The position numbers were made by a program, and so were the translations under genes. From positions 186,001 to 250,000 of the forward strand of contig JBNKWP010000004.1 of assembly GCA_050299835.1 (NCBI GenBank): a stretch of DNA of 64,000 bases, written 5' to 3'. Under the pieces are notes generated by a model that saw only the letters and a program-made list of their open reading frames with translations, made no database searches and was not told where the DNA came from. This document shows positions 26,841 through 36,736 of the stretch, piece by piece. Origin of the DNA: JAJDOD01 sp050299835. Lineage in GTDB: Bacteria > Pseudomonadota > Alphaproteobacteria > Rhodobacterales > Rhodobacteraceae. Within the stretch, counting starts at the first letter, position 1. Each line of letters opens with the position of its first letter.

Positions 26841-27533
26841 TCACACAAACCAGCGGTCATAATCGCTGACCAGAAGATGGGTCGGATCCACATCCTCCTC
26901 GATCTCGGCGAACCGGCCGACCGGATCGCGGAAGATGTTGTCGGTCACGTCATCGTTGACGGTGGAGACCTCGCCGATCAGCACATCGCCGCCCTCGCCC
27001 CAGAAGGCATGCCAGTCACCGGGGTTCAGGGTGACGCTTTCGCCCGGCGCAAGCGACAGCTTCTCACCGGGGCCAAAGGGCCGGGCCAGTCCGTCGCAGA
27101 GCACCTCTCCCCCCTTGTCCCCGGCGAAGTTGCCTGCGTCGTCCGAGCCGAAAAGTTCCACCACCAGCGTCGCGCCACCGCGATTGATGATATCCTCGGA
27201 CTTGATGACATGGGTATGCATCGGGCTCAGCTGATCCTGTTTCGAGATCAGCAGTTTCTCGGCATAGACCATGCCCCGCCCGCGTTCGAGATCGGCCAAA
27301 TGGCCGTTTCTGAGCGTAAACAGGAACAGCCCCAGATTGTCATAATCCCCCTGCCCGTAATCGGTGATGTCCCAGCCCATGCGGGCATCGGCGATACGAC
27401 GAGCCGAGCCATCGGCAACCCGCGCCTTGAAATCGCCAGGCGTCCAATAGGCAAAGGGCGGCAGGGTGAAGCCGTGGCCGCGGATCATGTCATCGGCCTC
27501 GGCCATGATCGAGTTGATGGTCGAACGTTTCAT
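26841..27533 (-). CDS. D-lyxose/D-mannose family sugar isomerase
   Basis: This 230-residue cupin-fold aldose-ketose isomerase of the D-lyxose isomerase family interconverts lyxose/xylulose or mannose/fructose. The metal site is visible as MHTHVIKSEDIINRGG (two His and Glu) with a later His in NPGDWHAFWGEGG. Residues WDITDYGQGDY are also typical. The ATG at 27533 follows CAGGAG at good distance; an upstream ATG at 27566 is possible. It is convergent with the Hint gene. No sugar transporter is adjacent. Confidence 0.88.
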   Translation of the reverse strand: MKRSTINSIMAEADDMIRGHGFTLPPFAYWTPGDFKARVADGSARRIADARMGWDITDYGQGDYDNLGLFLFTLRNGHLADLERGRGMVYAEKLLISKQDQLSPMHTHVIKSEDIINRGGATLVVELFGSDDAGNFAGDKGGEVLCDGLARPFGPGEKLSLAPGESVTLNPGDWHAFWGEGGDVLIGEVSTVNDDVTDNIFRDPVGRFAEIEEDVDPTHLLVSDYDRWFV

Positions 27534-27604
27534 GCGCGCTGGCTCCTGGATGGCGGTTTCCGGCATGAAACCGGAAGCCCGCGCCCTCGTCCAGCCCTCT
27601 CGCG

Positions 27605-28750
27605 TCAGGCGGCTTCCCCGAGATCCTCCAGCGCGACATCGGGCAGCGCATCCCGCGCTTCGCGAATGAAGCCGCGGATCGCGTCGTCGGAGATGCTCCA
27701 CAGCCGCGGATACAGAACCCGCAGCTCGGTGCGGATCAGCATGAAGAGCGTATCCTTCAGCGCCACAGGTGCACTGTCGCCAATCGACCGGATCTCGCCC
27801 GCCAGCGCGTCGGCCATGCGGTTCACCTCTGCCTGCGTGGCCGACATCGTCGCCAGGTCCAGCATGGCTGTGGCGAAAAGTTCGGGATCGTAAAGCTCGC
27901 GCGCATTTTCCCTCAGGCCGACAAGCGGCTGGAAGAACAGCGCATAGCCACCCATCCCGATCGTCGCCATGGTCCGGTCCGTGGCCTGTTCTGCCAATTC
28001 AAGGATGGTCTCGTCCGAGGCCTTGGCCGGATCGGCGAGCCAGACGGCGTGGGCCGCATAGATGGCGGGGTTCGACGGATCGAGCGTGATCCAGGTATCG
28101 AACAATTCAGGCACGCGGCGCGCCTGACCGGGCGAGCCAAGGCTTTGCATGTACTGGGCCTCCGCCAAAAGAGGCGACATCAGAGCACGCGCGTCGTAAT
28201 TGCTGAGGATGTCCCCCGCGGCGACATAGTGCTTCGCCATGCGACGCCAGGTTTCCTTCTGGAACTCGTCCGGCCAATGGTCGGCGCGATAGGCCAGGCC
28301 CAGAAGCAGATGCGCCCGCGCCGCCATCAGGGCCAGCACGTGGCTCTCCCGGGAGCGTTCATGGGTGTCGATGAAACAGGCAAGCTCCGCCTCGGCATCC
28401 TCAAGGTCGCTCAGATCGTTATGAGGCGCGGCATCGATCAGCGATTGCAGACCGGACAGCGCCACATCGACAGCAATCTCGTGAAACCGCATCCCGCCCT
28501 GCGTGGAGGCAAGCCGCGCCTCCCAATCGGCGACCTGATCGCCGATCTCGACCCATTCGTCTTCCAGCATCAGCGATGCGATAAGGCTCGCCACCGCCCG
28601 GCGTTCCTTGTGGTCCGGATCATCCTGTACGATCGCCAGCTTGGCCGGTTCCTCGGCCACAGGGACTGCCTCCGTCGAAGCCTTGGGCTTCGACAGGACG
28701 AGCGTCATGCTTGACGCAATCCCTCGGGCAATCATCTGAAGAACGCGCAT
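27605..28750 (-). CDS. Uncharacterised helical protein
   Basis: This 381-residue protein has no recognised motif. It starts with a weakly hydrophobic stretch (MRVLQMIARGIASSMTLVL), then is almost wholly alpha-helical. Several helix pairs such as ALMAARAHLLLGLAYRADHWP and AIYAAHAVWLADPAKASDE look TPR-like without a clear 34-residue period. It is preceded by GGAGAC before the ATG at 28750. It is the second gene after the acyltransferase on the minus strand, 72 bp apart. A hairpin (TTCCGG/CCGGAA near 27565) follows it. I assign no function. Confidence 0.75.
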   Translation of the reverse strand: MRVLQMIARGIASSMTLVLSKPKASTEAVPVAEEPAKLAIVQDDPDHKERRAVASLIASLMLEDEWVEIGDQVADWEARLASTQGGMRFHEIAVDVALSGLQSLIDAAPHNDLSDLEDAEAELACFIDTHERSRESHVLALMAARAHLLLGLAYRADHWPDEFQKETWRRMAKHYVAAGDILSNYDARALMSPLLAEAQYMQSLGSPGQARRVPELFDTWITLDPSNPAIYAAHAVWLADPAKASDETILELAEQATDRTMATIGMGGYALFFQPLVGLRENARELYDPELFATAMLDLATMSATQAEVNRMADALAGEIRSIGDSAPVALKDTLFMLIRTELRVLYPRLWSISDDAIRGFIREARDALPDVALEDLGEAA

Positions 28751-28822
28751 ATGCCTGTCTCCACCGTCTTTTTTGCAAGACTGCAGAGGCAATTCGGCAA
28801 CTTTAAGGCAAATCGGTGTTGG

Positions 28823-29683
28823 TTAACGCGCCCAGCTCGGAAGGCGTGTGTTCTGCACCAGCGAGACCGTGGGGGCATACTTGCCGCCCAGCCCAAGGGT
28901 CGCACGCTTCATGATCTCGATCGCCTCTTCCGATTTCGCGGGCAGCGCCGAAGGGGAAATCGGCTCGCCCACGGTGATCCGATAGGGCTGTTTGTCTTTG
29001 TTCAGCGTCTCGTAGAACAGGGTGATATCCCTGAGCGTCGGGTGGATCAGGTCGAAGAGGTAGAAAAGCGCCGAATTCCGCGCCAGGATATTCAGCGGGA
29101 TCACCGGCAAATCGAATTTCCGCGCGATCATCGCCGCCGAGGCCATCCAGTCGCGCTCATGCAGCTTCAGACCGCGCCGCTTGGCAAGGCGACCGGAGGG
29201 GAAAATCACGCCCAAACGCCCATTTTCTATGGCCTCTCGGGTGTATTCCATCGTCTCGCGGGTCTTTGCGCGGGTCCGCTTCTCCACCTGCCATTCCACC
29301 GGCGCAATCAGGCTCTCGAACTGGGGCAGAATGCGCATGATGTCGGAATTGGCATAGATGAACATGTCCGGACGCAGCGGATAAAGCGCGTGGTGCAGCA
29401 TGATGCCGTCCGCGATGCCCGTCGGATGGTTGGCCACGATCAGCGCCGGTCCCTGCCGGGGAATGTTGTCCAGGCCGGAGACCTTCAGGTCCCGCGCCAG
29501 CAGTCCGGCCACGTGGTGCATGATCCGGTCGGTCGGCCAGTCCCGGTAAAGATTGCCAAGTTCCAGCGTGCGTTCGTACCCGAGCAGAGACATCAACGCC
29601 TGCCGGGACAGGGCAGCGGTCGGGGTCTTGGCGAACAGCCAGGGCGCGCGTTCCGCGATCAGGGGATCAATACGGTCCTTCAT
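28823..29683 (-). CDS. 1-acyl-glycerol-3-phosphate-type acyltransferase
   Basis: This 286-residue PlsC-family enzyme transfers an acyl chain to a lysolipid or related acceptor. The catalytic H-x4-D is in VANHPTGIADG (near 86-92). The acceptor-binding GVIFPSGRLAKRRG is near 158, and VIPLNILARNS follows. There is no strong membrane helix, so it is probably peripheral. Known relatives include phosphatidic-acid and ornithine-lipid (OlsA) acyltransferases; no OlsB is adjacent, so the acceptor is undecided. Confidence 0.87.
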   Translation of the reverse strand: MKDRIDPLIAERAPWLFAKTPTAALSRQALMSLLGYERTLELGNLYRDWPTDRIMHHVAGLLARDLKVSGLDNIPRQGPALIVANHPTGIADGIMLHHALYPLRPDMFIYANSDIMRILPQFESLIAPVEWQVEKRTRAKTRETMEYTREAIENGRLGVIFPSGRLAKRRGLKLHERDWMASAAMIARKFDLPVIPLNILARNSALFYLFDLIHPTLRDITLFYETLNKDKQPYRITVGEPISPSALPAKSEEAIEIMKRATLGLGGKYAPTVSLVQNTRLPSWAR

Positions 29684-29966
29684 CGCTTTTCTTCAAACCG
29701 ATCAATGCAACAGATTCGTATCATAAATTACCATTTGGGGGTTCGGTTCCCCATCCACCACATTTTCGGCAGGCAGGTTTTGGCCGAAAGGTTAACGTCC
29801 CCCTGCCAGGAGAGGCAGACAACCCCTGCAATTCCGTTGACCTATGGTAAAAGAACGCGTCTTAGGGCACGGAAAATATACGATTTCTTAACAACGCACC
29901 CCTTAAATCAGGGGTGGGTGGACGGAGGCAAGCACATGCGAGAATTTTCGCGTGTCTCTGCCTGTC

Positions 29967-32528
29967 TCACCGCCCCAGAATGCGCCCCGCGATCTCTTCG
30001 ATGTTCTTCGACGGCGCCCCCTCCAGCAGGTATTCCAGCGCATCGCGCATCTGCCCCTGCCGGTCGCCGTCATAGCGTGTCAGCGTCTCGAACACGGTCG
30101 CCATCCGCGCCGCCGTCATCGGGTTGATCGCATCCATCTCTTTCAGCCACTTCGCGACGAAGGCGTAACCCTCGCCGGAGGCATGATGAAACCCGGCAGT
30201 ATTGCCCGCCAGCCCGCCGATCACCGCCCGGAAGCGGTTGGGGTTCTTCGCGTTGAAGGCGTCATGGGCGACCAGCATCTCCGCCACCTCCACCGCCCGG
30301 TTCGGCGGGGCATTCCCCACCAGCATCGCGAACCACTTGTCCAGCGTGTTCGGATCGTCCTTCCAGCGGTCGTAAAAGGCCTGCGCCTCCGCCTCGCCCT
30401 CGCCCGACCGGATCAGCACGGCGAGCGTCCCCAACGTCTCCGTCATGTTGTCGGTCTTGCCATGCAGCGCCCGTGCCCGCTCCGGCCCCTCCACATGGCT
30501 GAGCAGGCTCAAAGCCCTCAACCGCAGCGCCCGCTTGCCGGCATCCTCGGCCACCGGGCGATATGGTCCCGGCGCCTCCATCTCATCAAAGAGCCGCGCC
30601 AGAAGCCCCTCATGGGCCCCGGCAATCGCCTGCTTCAGCCGCTCACTTCCCGCATGGATACGTGCCGGATCCGGCACCCGGCCGCTGTCGAACAGCGTTT
30701 GCGCCATGTCATCCTCGCTCGGCAAACCCAGCGCGAAGGCCCGGAAGGCCGGGTCAAGCGTCTCGTCCCCGATCAGGTGCCCCAGTGCTTCCAGGTAGTC
30801 CGGATCCGGCTCGGCATTGCCCCCAATGATCCGCGCCAGTTCCGACTTGGCCAGCGACCGCCCCGCCTCCCACCGGTTGAACGGATCGGTGTCATGGGCC
30901 AGCAGCACCAACTGGTCCGCCACCGGCAAGGTCTCCGCCCGCCGCACGATCACCGGCGCGGCAAAGCCCCGGTTGACCGACAGGATCGGAGGCGTGTCGG
31001 AGGACGTGACCGGCAGAATGACGGTCTGCGACCAGTCGGACAGCTCGAACACCGTCGTCGGCGCGGCCTCCGTTCCGTCGCGATGGATCGCCCCCACCGC
31101 CACTGGCAGATGCATCGGCGCCTTCTCCGCCTGCCCCGGCGTTGGCGGCACGGTCTGGCGCAGCGTCAGCGTCACCGCCTCGCCGTCCCAGTCCTCGGCA
31201 TATTCGATCACCGGTGTCCCCGCCTGGCTGTACCACAGCTTGAACTGCGACAGGTCCCGCCCGGTCGCATCCTCGAACACCTTCAACCAATCCTCGATCG
31301 TACAGGCCTGCCCGTCATGCCGCTCGAAATAGAGGTCAAGCGCCCTGGCATAGCCCTCATCCCCCACCAGCCGCCTCAGCATCCCGATCACCTCGGCGCC
31401 CTTCTCATAAACGGTCGAAGTGTAGAAGTTGTTGATCTCGATATATTCCTCCGGCCGGACGGGATGCGCCAAGGGCCCCGCATCCTCGCGGAACTGCCGC
31501 GCCCGCAGCTTCAGCACATCTCCGATCCGCTTGACCGGCTCGCTCCTCATATCGCCTGAGAACTGCTGATCCCGGAACACCGTCAGCCCTTCCTTCAGCG
31601 ACAGTTGGAACCAGTCGCGGCAGGTGATCCGGTTGCCGGTCCAGTTGTGAAAATACTCATGCGCGACGACGGTTTCGATCCATTCGTAATTGTCATCCGT
31701 CGCCGTCTCGGGCGAGGCGAGAACATAGGTGGAGTTGAAAATGTTCAGCCCCTTATTTTCCATCGCGCCCGCGTTGAAATCGTCGATGGCGACGATATTG
31801 AACACGTCCAGGTCGTAATTCCGGCCATAGACCCTCTCATCCCACTCCATCGACCGTTTCAGCGCGTCCAGCGCATAGGCGCAGCGATCCTCGTCCCCCG
31901 GCCTGACCCAGATGTTTAGGTCCACGTCCCGTCCCTCCGCCGTGCGGTGAGACCCCGAATGCGCCACCAGATCGCCCGCCACCAGCGCGAAGAGGTAAGA
32001 CGGCTTCGGCCACGGATCGACCCATTCCGCCCAGCCCTCACCCGACCCGGCCGGGTTGCCGTTCGACAGCAAAACCGGCGCATCCGCCTCGATCCGCACG
32101 GTGAAGGGGGCCATGACATCGGGGCGGTCGGGGTAATAGGTGATCTTCCGGAACCCTTCCGCCTCGCATTGCGTGCAGTAAAGCCCGTTCGACATATAGA
32201 GCCCTTCAAGCTCGGTATTGCTGGCCGGGTCGATCTCAACCTCCGCCTCCCAGACGAAGGGCGCGTCGGGAACGGTGACGCTCAGCCCGGTGTCGTCCAC
32301 CTCCGGGCTCACCAAATCACCGTCAATCGACGCCGAAATCAGCTTCAGCTTCTCCCCGTCCAGCCAGAATGCCCGATCCACCGCGTCGGGGTTCGGGCGG
32401 AACGCGATCCGCGACAGCACCCGCGTCGCCGAGGGGGCCAGCCTGAAGGTCAGGTGAACCTCGTCGATCAGCCAATTCGGCGCGGCGTATTCGGCAAGGC
32501 GGACGGGCTGGGGTGTGGCGTCTTTCAA
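29967..32528 (-). CDS. pepN: Aminopeptidase N
   Basis: This 853-residue M1-family zinc aminopeptidase is cytosolic. It has the exopeptidase signature GAMENKGLNIFN near 262-273 and the zinc motif HEYFHNWTGNRITCRDWF near 298, with the third ligand Glu in LKEGLTVFRDQQ. The catalytic Tyr is in YEKGAEVIGM. Length and the C-terminal helical domain are typical of proteobacterial PepN. It removes N-terminal residues from peptides during protein turnover. The 283 bp between it and the acyltransferase start show nothing recognisable. Confidence 0.96.
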   Translation of the reverse strand: MKDATPQPVRLAEYAAPNWLIDEVHLTFRLAPSATRVLSRIAFRPNPDAVDRAFWLDGEKLKLISASIDGDLVSPEVDDTGLSVTVPDAPFVWEAEVEIDPASNTELEGLYMSNGLYCTQCEAEGFRKITYYPDRPDVMAPFTVRIEADAPVLLSNGNPAGSGEGWAEWVDPWPKPSYLFALVAGDLVAHSGSHRTAEGRDVDLNIWVRPGDEDRCAYALDALKRSMEWDERVYGRNYDLDVFNIVAIDDFNAGAMENKGLNIFNSTYVLASPETATDDNYEWIETVVAHEYFHNWTGNRITCRDWFQLSLKEGLTVFRDQQFSGDMRSEPVKRIGDVLKLRARQFREDAGPLAHPVRPEEYIEINNFYTSTVYEKGAEVIGMLRRLVGDEGYARALDLYFERHDGQACTIEDWLKVFEDATGRDLSQFKLWYSQAGTPVIEYAEDWDGEAVTLTLRQTVPPTPGQAEKAPMHLPVAVGAIHRDGTEAAPTTVFELSDWSQTVILPVTSSDTPPILSVNRGFAAPVIVRRAETLPVADQLVLLAHDTDPFNRWEAGRSLAKSELARIIGGNAEPDPDYLEALGHLIGDETLDPAFRAFALGLPSEDDMAQTLFDSGRVPDPARIHAGSERLKQAIAGAHEGLLARLFDEMEAPGPYRPVAEDAGKRALRLRALSLLSHVEGPERARALHGKTDNMTETLGTLAVLIRSGEGEAEAQAFYDRWKDDPNTLDKWFAMLVGNAPPNRAVEVAEMLVAHDAFNAKNPNRFRAVIGGLAGNTAGFHHASGEGYAFVAKWLKEMDAINPMTAARMATVFETLTRYDGDRQGQMRDALEYLLEGAPSKNIEEIAGRILGR

Positions 32529-32592
32529 GGCTGTCTCCGGTGTTGAACGCGCGGAGAGTAGGCCGTGGCGCAGACAGCCTCAAGGGAACAGC

Positions 32593-33471
32593 TTATTGCT
32601 CGGAACGTTGCATCCGCCGCGCGTCTTCCGAATAGCGCGCCCTCAGCTTCCTGACCCTGCTCCGGATCAGCCGCCCCCATTGCTGGAACGGATAGATGAA
32701 GATCAGGATCGGGTTTTTGTCCTCGATCCCGGACTTCTTCGCTCCCATCGGGGCCGTGCAGATGCCGGGGTAATAGAATGTGCCGAAGAGCAGGTCCCAA
32801 GCCGGGATCGCGTTGGCAAGGTTCTTGCCATGCGCCTCTTCCACATCGGCGTGATGCCAGCGGTGGAAAGCCGGAGAGGCGAGCAGGTATTTGAACGGCC
32901 CATGCCCCCAGGGAAGGTTCGTGTGGACATAAAAGCTGTGCAGATAGGCCAGCATGATCACGATTGGCAGCGCCCCCGGCATTTGCAGCCACGTCAGGAT
33001 GACAATGTAGCAGAAGGCCATGAGGACCGATTCAAAGTAGTGAACGCGATAGGTGGTGAAAGCGTTCACATGGGTGTCCGAATGATGCGCGGCATGGGCA
33101 GGCCACCCCCAGGTCGTGTGCATCAGCCGATGCGACCAGTAATCGGCAAAATCCTTGGCCACGAACCCGATGAGGCAGACCAGCCAAAGCGGCGTGTTGT
33201 CCCAGATCTCCGGCGACAGATGCGGAATACCAAGGCTGGCATAGGCGGCTTGCGCAACCGCATTGATCTCCTCCGAGAACGCGAGGATCGCGCAAAGATT
33301 CATGCCTGTTATTACGATCGTGGCCGCTGTGTTCTTGATCGCATGATCGCTCAGTTCGTCTTTTCGGTCGAACACGAAATAGGCGAACAGGATCAGGACC
33401 GCAGGAGCGATCAGAAAGCCAATAATTTCATTTTCGACGTAGAATGCGCCGACGTTGTTAAGAAATTCCAT
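32593..33471 (-). CDS. Sterol-desaturase/fatty acid hydroxylase family membrane protein
   Basis: This 292-residue integral membrane di-iron oxygenase-type protein has four to five hydrophobic spans. The His clusters are complete: HRLMH near 120, HAAHHSDTHVN near 132, and HRWHH near 212. Bacterial relatives hydroxylate or desaturate fatty acids, carotenoids or ether lipids. The ATG at 33471 (MEFLNNVGAFY) is preferred to a start 21 codons upstream, which is Cys/Gln-rich. Substrate unknown. Confidence 0.88.
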   Translation of the reverse strand: MEFLNNVGAFYVENEIIGFLIAPAVLILFAYFVFDRKDELSDHAIKNTAATIVITGMNLCAILAFSEEINAVAQAAYASLGIPHLSPEIWDNTPLWLVCLIGFVAKDFADYWSHRLMHTTWGWPAHAAHHSDTHVNAFTTYRVHYFESVLMAFCYIVILTWLQMPGALPIVIMLAYLHSFYVHTNLPWGHGPFKYLLASPAFHRWHHADVEEAHGKNLANAIPAWDLLFGTFYYPGICTAPMGAKKSGIEDKNPILIFIYPFQQWGRLIRSRVRKLRARYSEDARRMQRSEQ

Positions 33472-33564
33472 CACGACACACCGTAGATCGTCACATTGTT
33501 GAGCATACAGCGCAACTCGGCGCTCAAATGACACAAATATGTCGATTTCTGGAGGGCAACGGCC

Positions 33565-34038
33565 TCAATCCACAGCCACCGCGCGCGCCAGCTTGCCCAG
33601 CGTCTGAAGCCCAAGCTCAACCGCGCCGAAGCCTTTCGCGGTCTTGTATTCCTTCTTCGTCACGAAGGTCATCTCAATCAGAACCCGCGTGCTGCCGCCC
33701 ATATCGTGAAAGGTCACCCGGCTGTCCGCGTGTTTCGGCCCGTCCTTGCCCCAATGCAGCGTGTATTCGATCCGCTCAAACGGGGTCATCCGCGTATAGA
33801 CATGCCAGTTCGGGAACACCGTCCCATCCGGGCCGATCATGTCGAAATCCCACTCGCCGCCTTCGCGTAGGTCAATATGCCGGGTCTTGCAGTAAAACCC
33901 GTCCGGCCCCCACCATTGCGGAAGCGAAGCCGGATCGGTCCATGCGTCCCAAAGCGTGGCGGGCGGCACGGCAATCACCCGTTCGATAACCATGGTGCGC
34001 TCGGCGGCGGGGCTGTAGGCGGACGTCGGGTCTCTCAT
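33565..34038 (-). CDS. SRPBCC (AHSA1-like) ligand-binding protein
   Basis: This 157-residue START-like helix-grip protein has the typical sequence of Activator-of-Hsp90-homologue domains: VIAVPPATLWDAWTDPASLPQWWGP, then GGEWDFDMIGPDG and the C-terminal helix GAVELGLQTLGKLA. It is cytosolic. It overlaps the ArsR-type regulator by 4 bases; this regulator/SRPBCC pair is a common two-gene operon, and the pair's signal is usually unknown. Confidence 0.92.
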   Translation of the reverse strand: MRDPTSAYSPAAERTMVIERVIAVPPATLWDAWTDPASLPQWWGPDGFYCKTRHIDLREGGEWDFDMIGPDGTVFPNWHVYTRMTPFERIEYTLHWGKDGPKHADSRVTFHDMGGSTRVLIEMTFVTKKEYKTAKGFGAVELGLQTLGKLARAVAVD

Positions 34039-34376
34039 TTTCGGGCATCCTTGGATTGCTTGAGAGCAAAAGTTTCCAGCCGGCCGAGTCGCGCCTCCCA
34101 GATCACGCGCTGCTCATCGAGCCATGTGCGCACCGGCGCATAACTGTCGGTGACAAGCGTGACGGTCCGGGTCCGACCGGTTTTCGATGTGGCCACAAGC
34201 CCCGCCTCCTCCAGCTTGCGCAGATGGTCCATGACGCCGGGCAATGTCATGTCGAAAGGCCGGGCAAGGTCGGAAACCGCTGCGGGCCCCTCAGCCAGCC
34301 GTTCCAGCATCGCACGCCGCGTCGGGTCGGCGAGCGCAAGGAACAATGTGTCCAGATTTCCGGGTGCGAGATTCAT
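34035..34376 (-). CDS. ArsR-family transcriptional regulator
   Basis: In this 113-residue winged-helix repressor the HTH spans about residues 10-80, with TRRAMLERLAEGPAAVSDLARPFDMTLP and the recognition helix PGVMDHLRKLEEAGLV. It has no CxC-type metal site, so it is probably not a metal sensor. It is the first gene of the operon with the SRPBCC protein. An inverted repeat upstream at 34439-34458 is the likely operator, giving autoregulation. Confidence 0.92.
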   Translation of the reverse strand: MNLAPGNLDTLFLALADPTRRAMLERLAEGPAAVSDLARPFDMTLPGVMDHLRKLEEAGLVATSKTGRTRTVTLVTDSYAPVRTWLDEQRVIWEARLGRLETFALKQSKDARK

Positions 34377-34438
34377 GGCGACTCACTCTTAAGCAGTTGC
34401 TTTAGTATCGAGTTGTCGCAACGCAAGCGCAAGCAAAA

Positions 34439-34458
34439 CTTTAGCAACTACTAAAGTA
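34439..34458. promoter_or_regulatory. Candidate ArsR operator
   Basis: Perfect inverted repeat ACTTTAG-N6-CTAAAGT, 63-82 bp before the ArsR gene start. A further copy of the half site, CTTTAGTA, lies at 34401-34408 inside the probable 5' leader. The spacing and AT-rich arms fit ArsR-family operators. The same gap leads into the malate synthase promoter on the other strand. Confidence 0.5.
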
Positions 34459-34567
34459 ATAATATTGCTCCATCAAGCCCATGAAATAAAGCAACTTTCC
34501 CCATTCTCCTTGCCGCTTCCTACGATCCCCGTTAACCAGCCGCTTTGAAACGAGCAGGAGAGTTTCG

Positions 34568-36694
34568 ATGACCGCACGTGTAGACAGGCACCGCCTTCAG
34601 GTGGCGAAAGCTCTGGCCGATTTCATCGAAACCGAAGCGCTGCCCGGCACCGGCATCGACGCCGCGACATTCTGGGAAGGCCTCAGCCGCCTCGCCCATG
34701 ACCTCGCGCCCAGCAACCGCGAACTCCTCGACACCCGCGCCGTCCTGCAAGGCAAAATCGACGCCTGGCACCGCGAAAACCTCGGCCCCGTCACCGACCC
34801 AGCAGCCTACCGCGCTTTCCTCGAAGAGATCGGTTACATCGTCCCCGAAGGCCCCGACTTCTCAATCGAGACCGAAAACACCGACCCCGAGATCGCCACC
34901 ATTCCGGGGCCGCAACTCGTCGTCCCCGTCACCAACGCCCGCTACGCGCTCAACGCCGCCAACGCCCGCTGGGGCTCGCTCCATGACGCGCTTTACGGCA
35001 CCGACGCGCTCGGCGACCTGCCCACGGGCAAAGGCTTCGACCCCGAACGCGGGAAACGCGTCATCGCCTGGGCGAAGGCGCATCTCGACAAGGCCATTCC
35101 GCTAGCCAGCGGCTCCTGGGCCGACGTGACGGACCTCTCGGTCGAAAACGGCACATTCCACCCCGCCCTTGCCGACCCTGCACAATTTGCAGGCCACGCC
35201 GAGGAAGGCGGCATGAAACAATTCCTGTTCCGGAAAAACGGCCTCGGCATCGAAATCCGCGTCGATCCTGACAATCAGGTCGGCCAACTCGATCCGGCGG
35301 GCATCTCCGACATTCGGCTCGAAGCTGCGATCACCGCAATCATGGACTGCGAAGACTCCGTCGCCTGCGTCGATGCCGAGGACAAAGTGCTGGCCTATCG
35401 CAACTGGCTCGGTCTGATGAAGGGTGACCTGACCGAGGACGTGACCAAGGGCGGCAAGACCTTCACCCGCTCGCTCAACCCGGACCTGACCTACACGGGC
35501 TTGGACGGCACCAAAGTCACGCTCAAGGGCCGCGCCCTGATGCTGGTCCGCAATGTCGGCCACCTGATGACCAACCCCGCGATCCTATTGGAAAACGGCG
35601 ACGAGATCTTCGAAGGCCTGATGGACGCGATGATCACCACCCTGATCGCCATGCACGACCTGAAGCGCGACGGCGGCAACTCCCTCCACGGCTCGGTCTA
35701 CGTGGTGAAACCCAAGATGCACGGGCCGGAAGAAGTCGCCTTCGCCGCCCGGACATTCGATCTCGTCGAAGACGCCCTCGGCCTGCCCCGCAACACCGTC
35801 AAGCTCGGCATCATGGACGAGGAACGCCGCACCTCCGTCAATCTCAAGGAATGCATCCGCGCCGCCAAATCCCGCGTCGCCTTCATCAACACGGGCTTCC
35901 TCGACCGCACCGGCGACGAAATCCACAGCTCGATGGAAGCGGGCCCGATGATCCGCAAGGGCGAGATGAAAGCGACCGACTGGATCGCGGCCTACGAAGA
36001 TCTCAACGTCGATATCGGCCTCGAATGCGGCCTCTCCGGCAAGGCCCAGATCGGCAAGGGCATGTGGGCCATGCCCGACATGATGGAAGCGATGCTGGAC
36101 CAGAAAATCGCGCACCCGAAAGCCGGAGCGAACACCGCCTGGGTCCCCTCACCCACGGCGGCCACGCTCCACGCAACGCACTATCACCTCATTGATGTCT
36201 TCGCCGTGCAGGACGACCTCGCGAAAGGCGGCCGCCGGGGTTCCCTCGACAACCTCCTCAAAATCCCGCTCGCCGCAAACCCCGACTGGTCGGAGGCCGA
36301 TATCCAGGCCGAAATCGAAAACAACGCGCAGGGCATCCTCGGCTATGTCGTCCGCTGGATCGACCAGGGCGTCGGCTGCTCCAAGGTCCCCGACATCAAC
36401 GATATCGGGCTGATGGAAGACCGCGCCACCTGCCGCATCTCCTCCCAGGCGCTGGCCAACTGGCTGCACCATGACGTGGTGACCGAAGATCAGGTCATGA
36501 CGGCGATGAGGAAAATGGCCGAAAAGGTCGACGCGCAGAATGCGGGCGACCCCGCCTACCGTCCCATGGCCCCCGGCTTCGACGGCATCGCCTTCAAGGC
36601 CGCCTGCGATCTGGTGTTCCTCGGGCGCGAACAACCCTCGGGCTATACCGAACCGGTCCTGCACCGGCGGCGGCTGGAACTGAAGGCGTCGTAG
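34568..36694 (+). CDS. glcB: Malate synthase G
   Basis: This 708-residue single-chain enzyme condenses glyoxylate with acetyl-CoA to malate in the glyoxylate cycle or glycolate use. Its length matches isoform G, not A. Characteristic segments are IMDCEDSVACVDAEDK, NVGHLMTNPAI, HGSVYVVKPKMHGPEEVAF, GIMDEERRTSVNLKECI and FINTGFLDRTGDEIH. AGGAGAG precedes the ATG at 34568. It stands alone; no isocitrate lyase or glycolate oxidase genes are in the window. Confidence 0.97.
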   Translation: MTARVDRHRLQVAKALADFIETEALPGTGIDAATFWEGLSRLAHDLAPSNRELLDTRAVLQGKIDAWHRENLGPVTDPAAYRAFLEEIGYIVPEGPDFSIETENTDPEIATIPGPQLVVPVTNARYALNAANARWGSLHDALYGTDALGDLPTGKGFDPERGKRVIAWAKAHLDKAIPLASGSWADVTDLSVENGTFHPALADPAQFAGHAEEGGMKQFLFRKNGLGIEIRVDPDNQVGQLDPAGISDIRLEAAITAIMDCEDSVACVDAEDKVLAYRNWLGLMKGDLTEDVTKGGKTFTRSLNPDLTYTGLDGTKVTLKGRALMLVRNVGHLMTNPAILLENGDEIFEGLMDAMITTLIAMHDLKRDGGNSLHGSVYVVKPKMHGPEEVAFAARTFDLVEDALGLPRNTVKLGIMDEERRTSVNLKECIRAAKSRVAFINTGFLDRTGDEIHSSMEAGPMIRKGEMKATDWIAAYEDLNVDIGLECGLSGKAQIGKGMWAMPDMMEAMLDQKIAHPKAGANTAWVPSPTAATLHATHYHLIDVFAVQDDLAKGGRRGSLDNLLKIPLAANPDWSEADIQAEIENNAQGILGYVVRWIDQGVGCSKVPDINDIGLMEDRATCRISSQALANWLHHDVVTEDQVMTAMRKMAEKVDAQNAGDPAYRPMAPGFDGIAFKAACDLVFLGREQPSGYTEPVLHRRRLELKAS

Positions 36695-36736
36695 GGAGAC
36701 GGGCCGCCGGGATGAAAAGCGACCCGCCTCGTGCGC

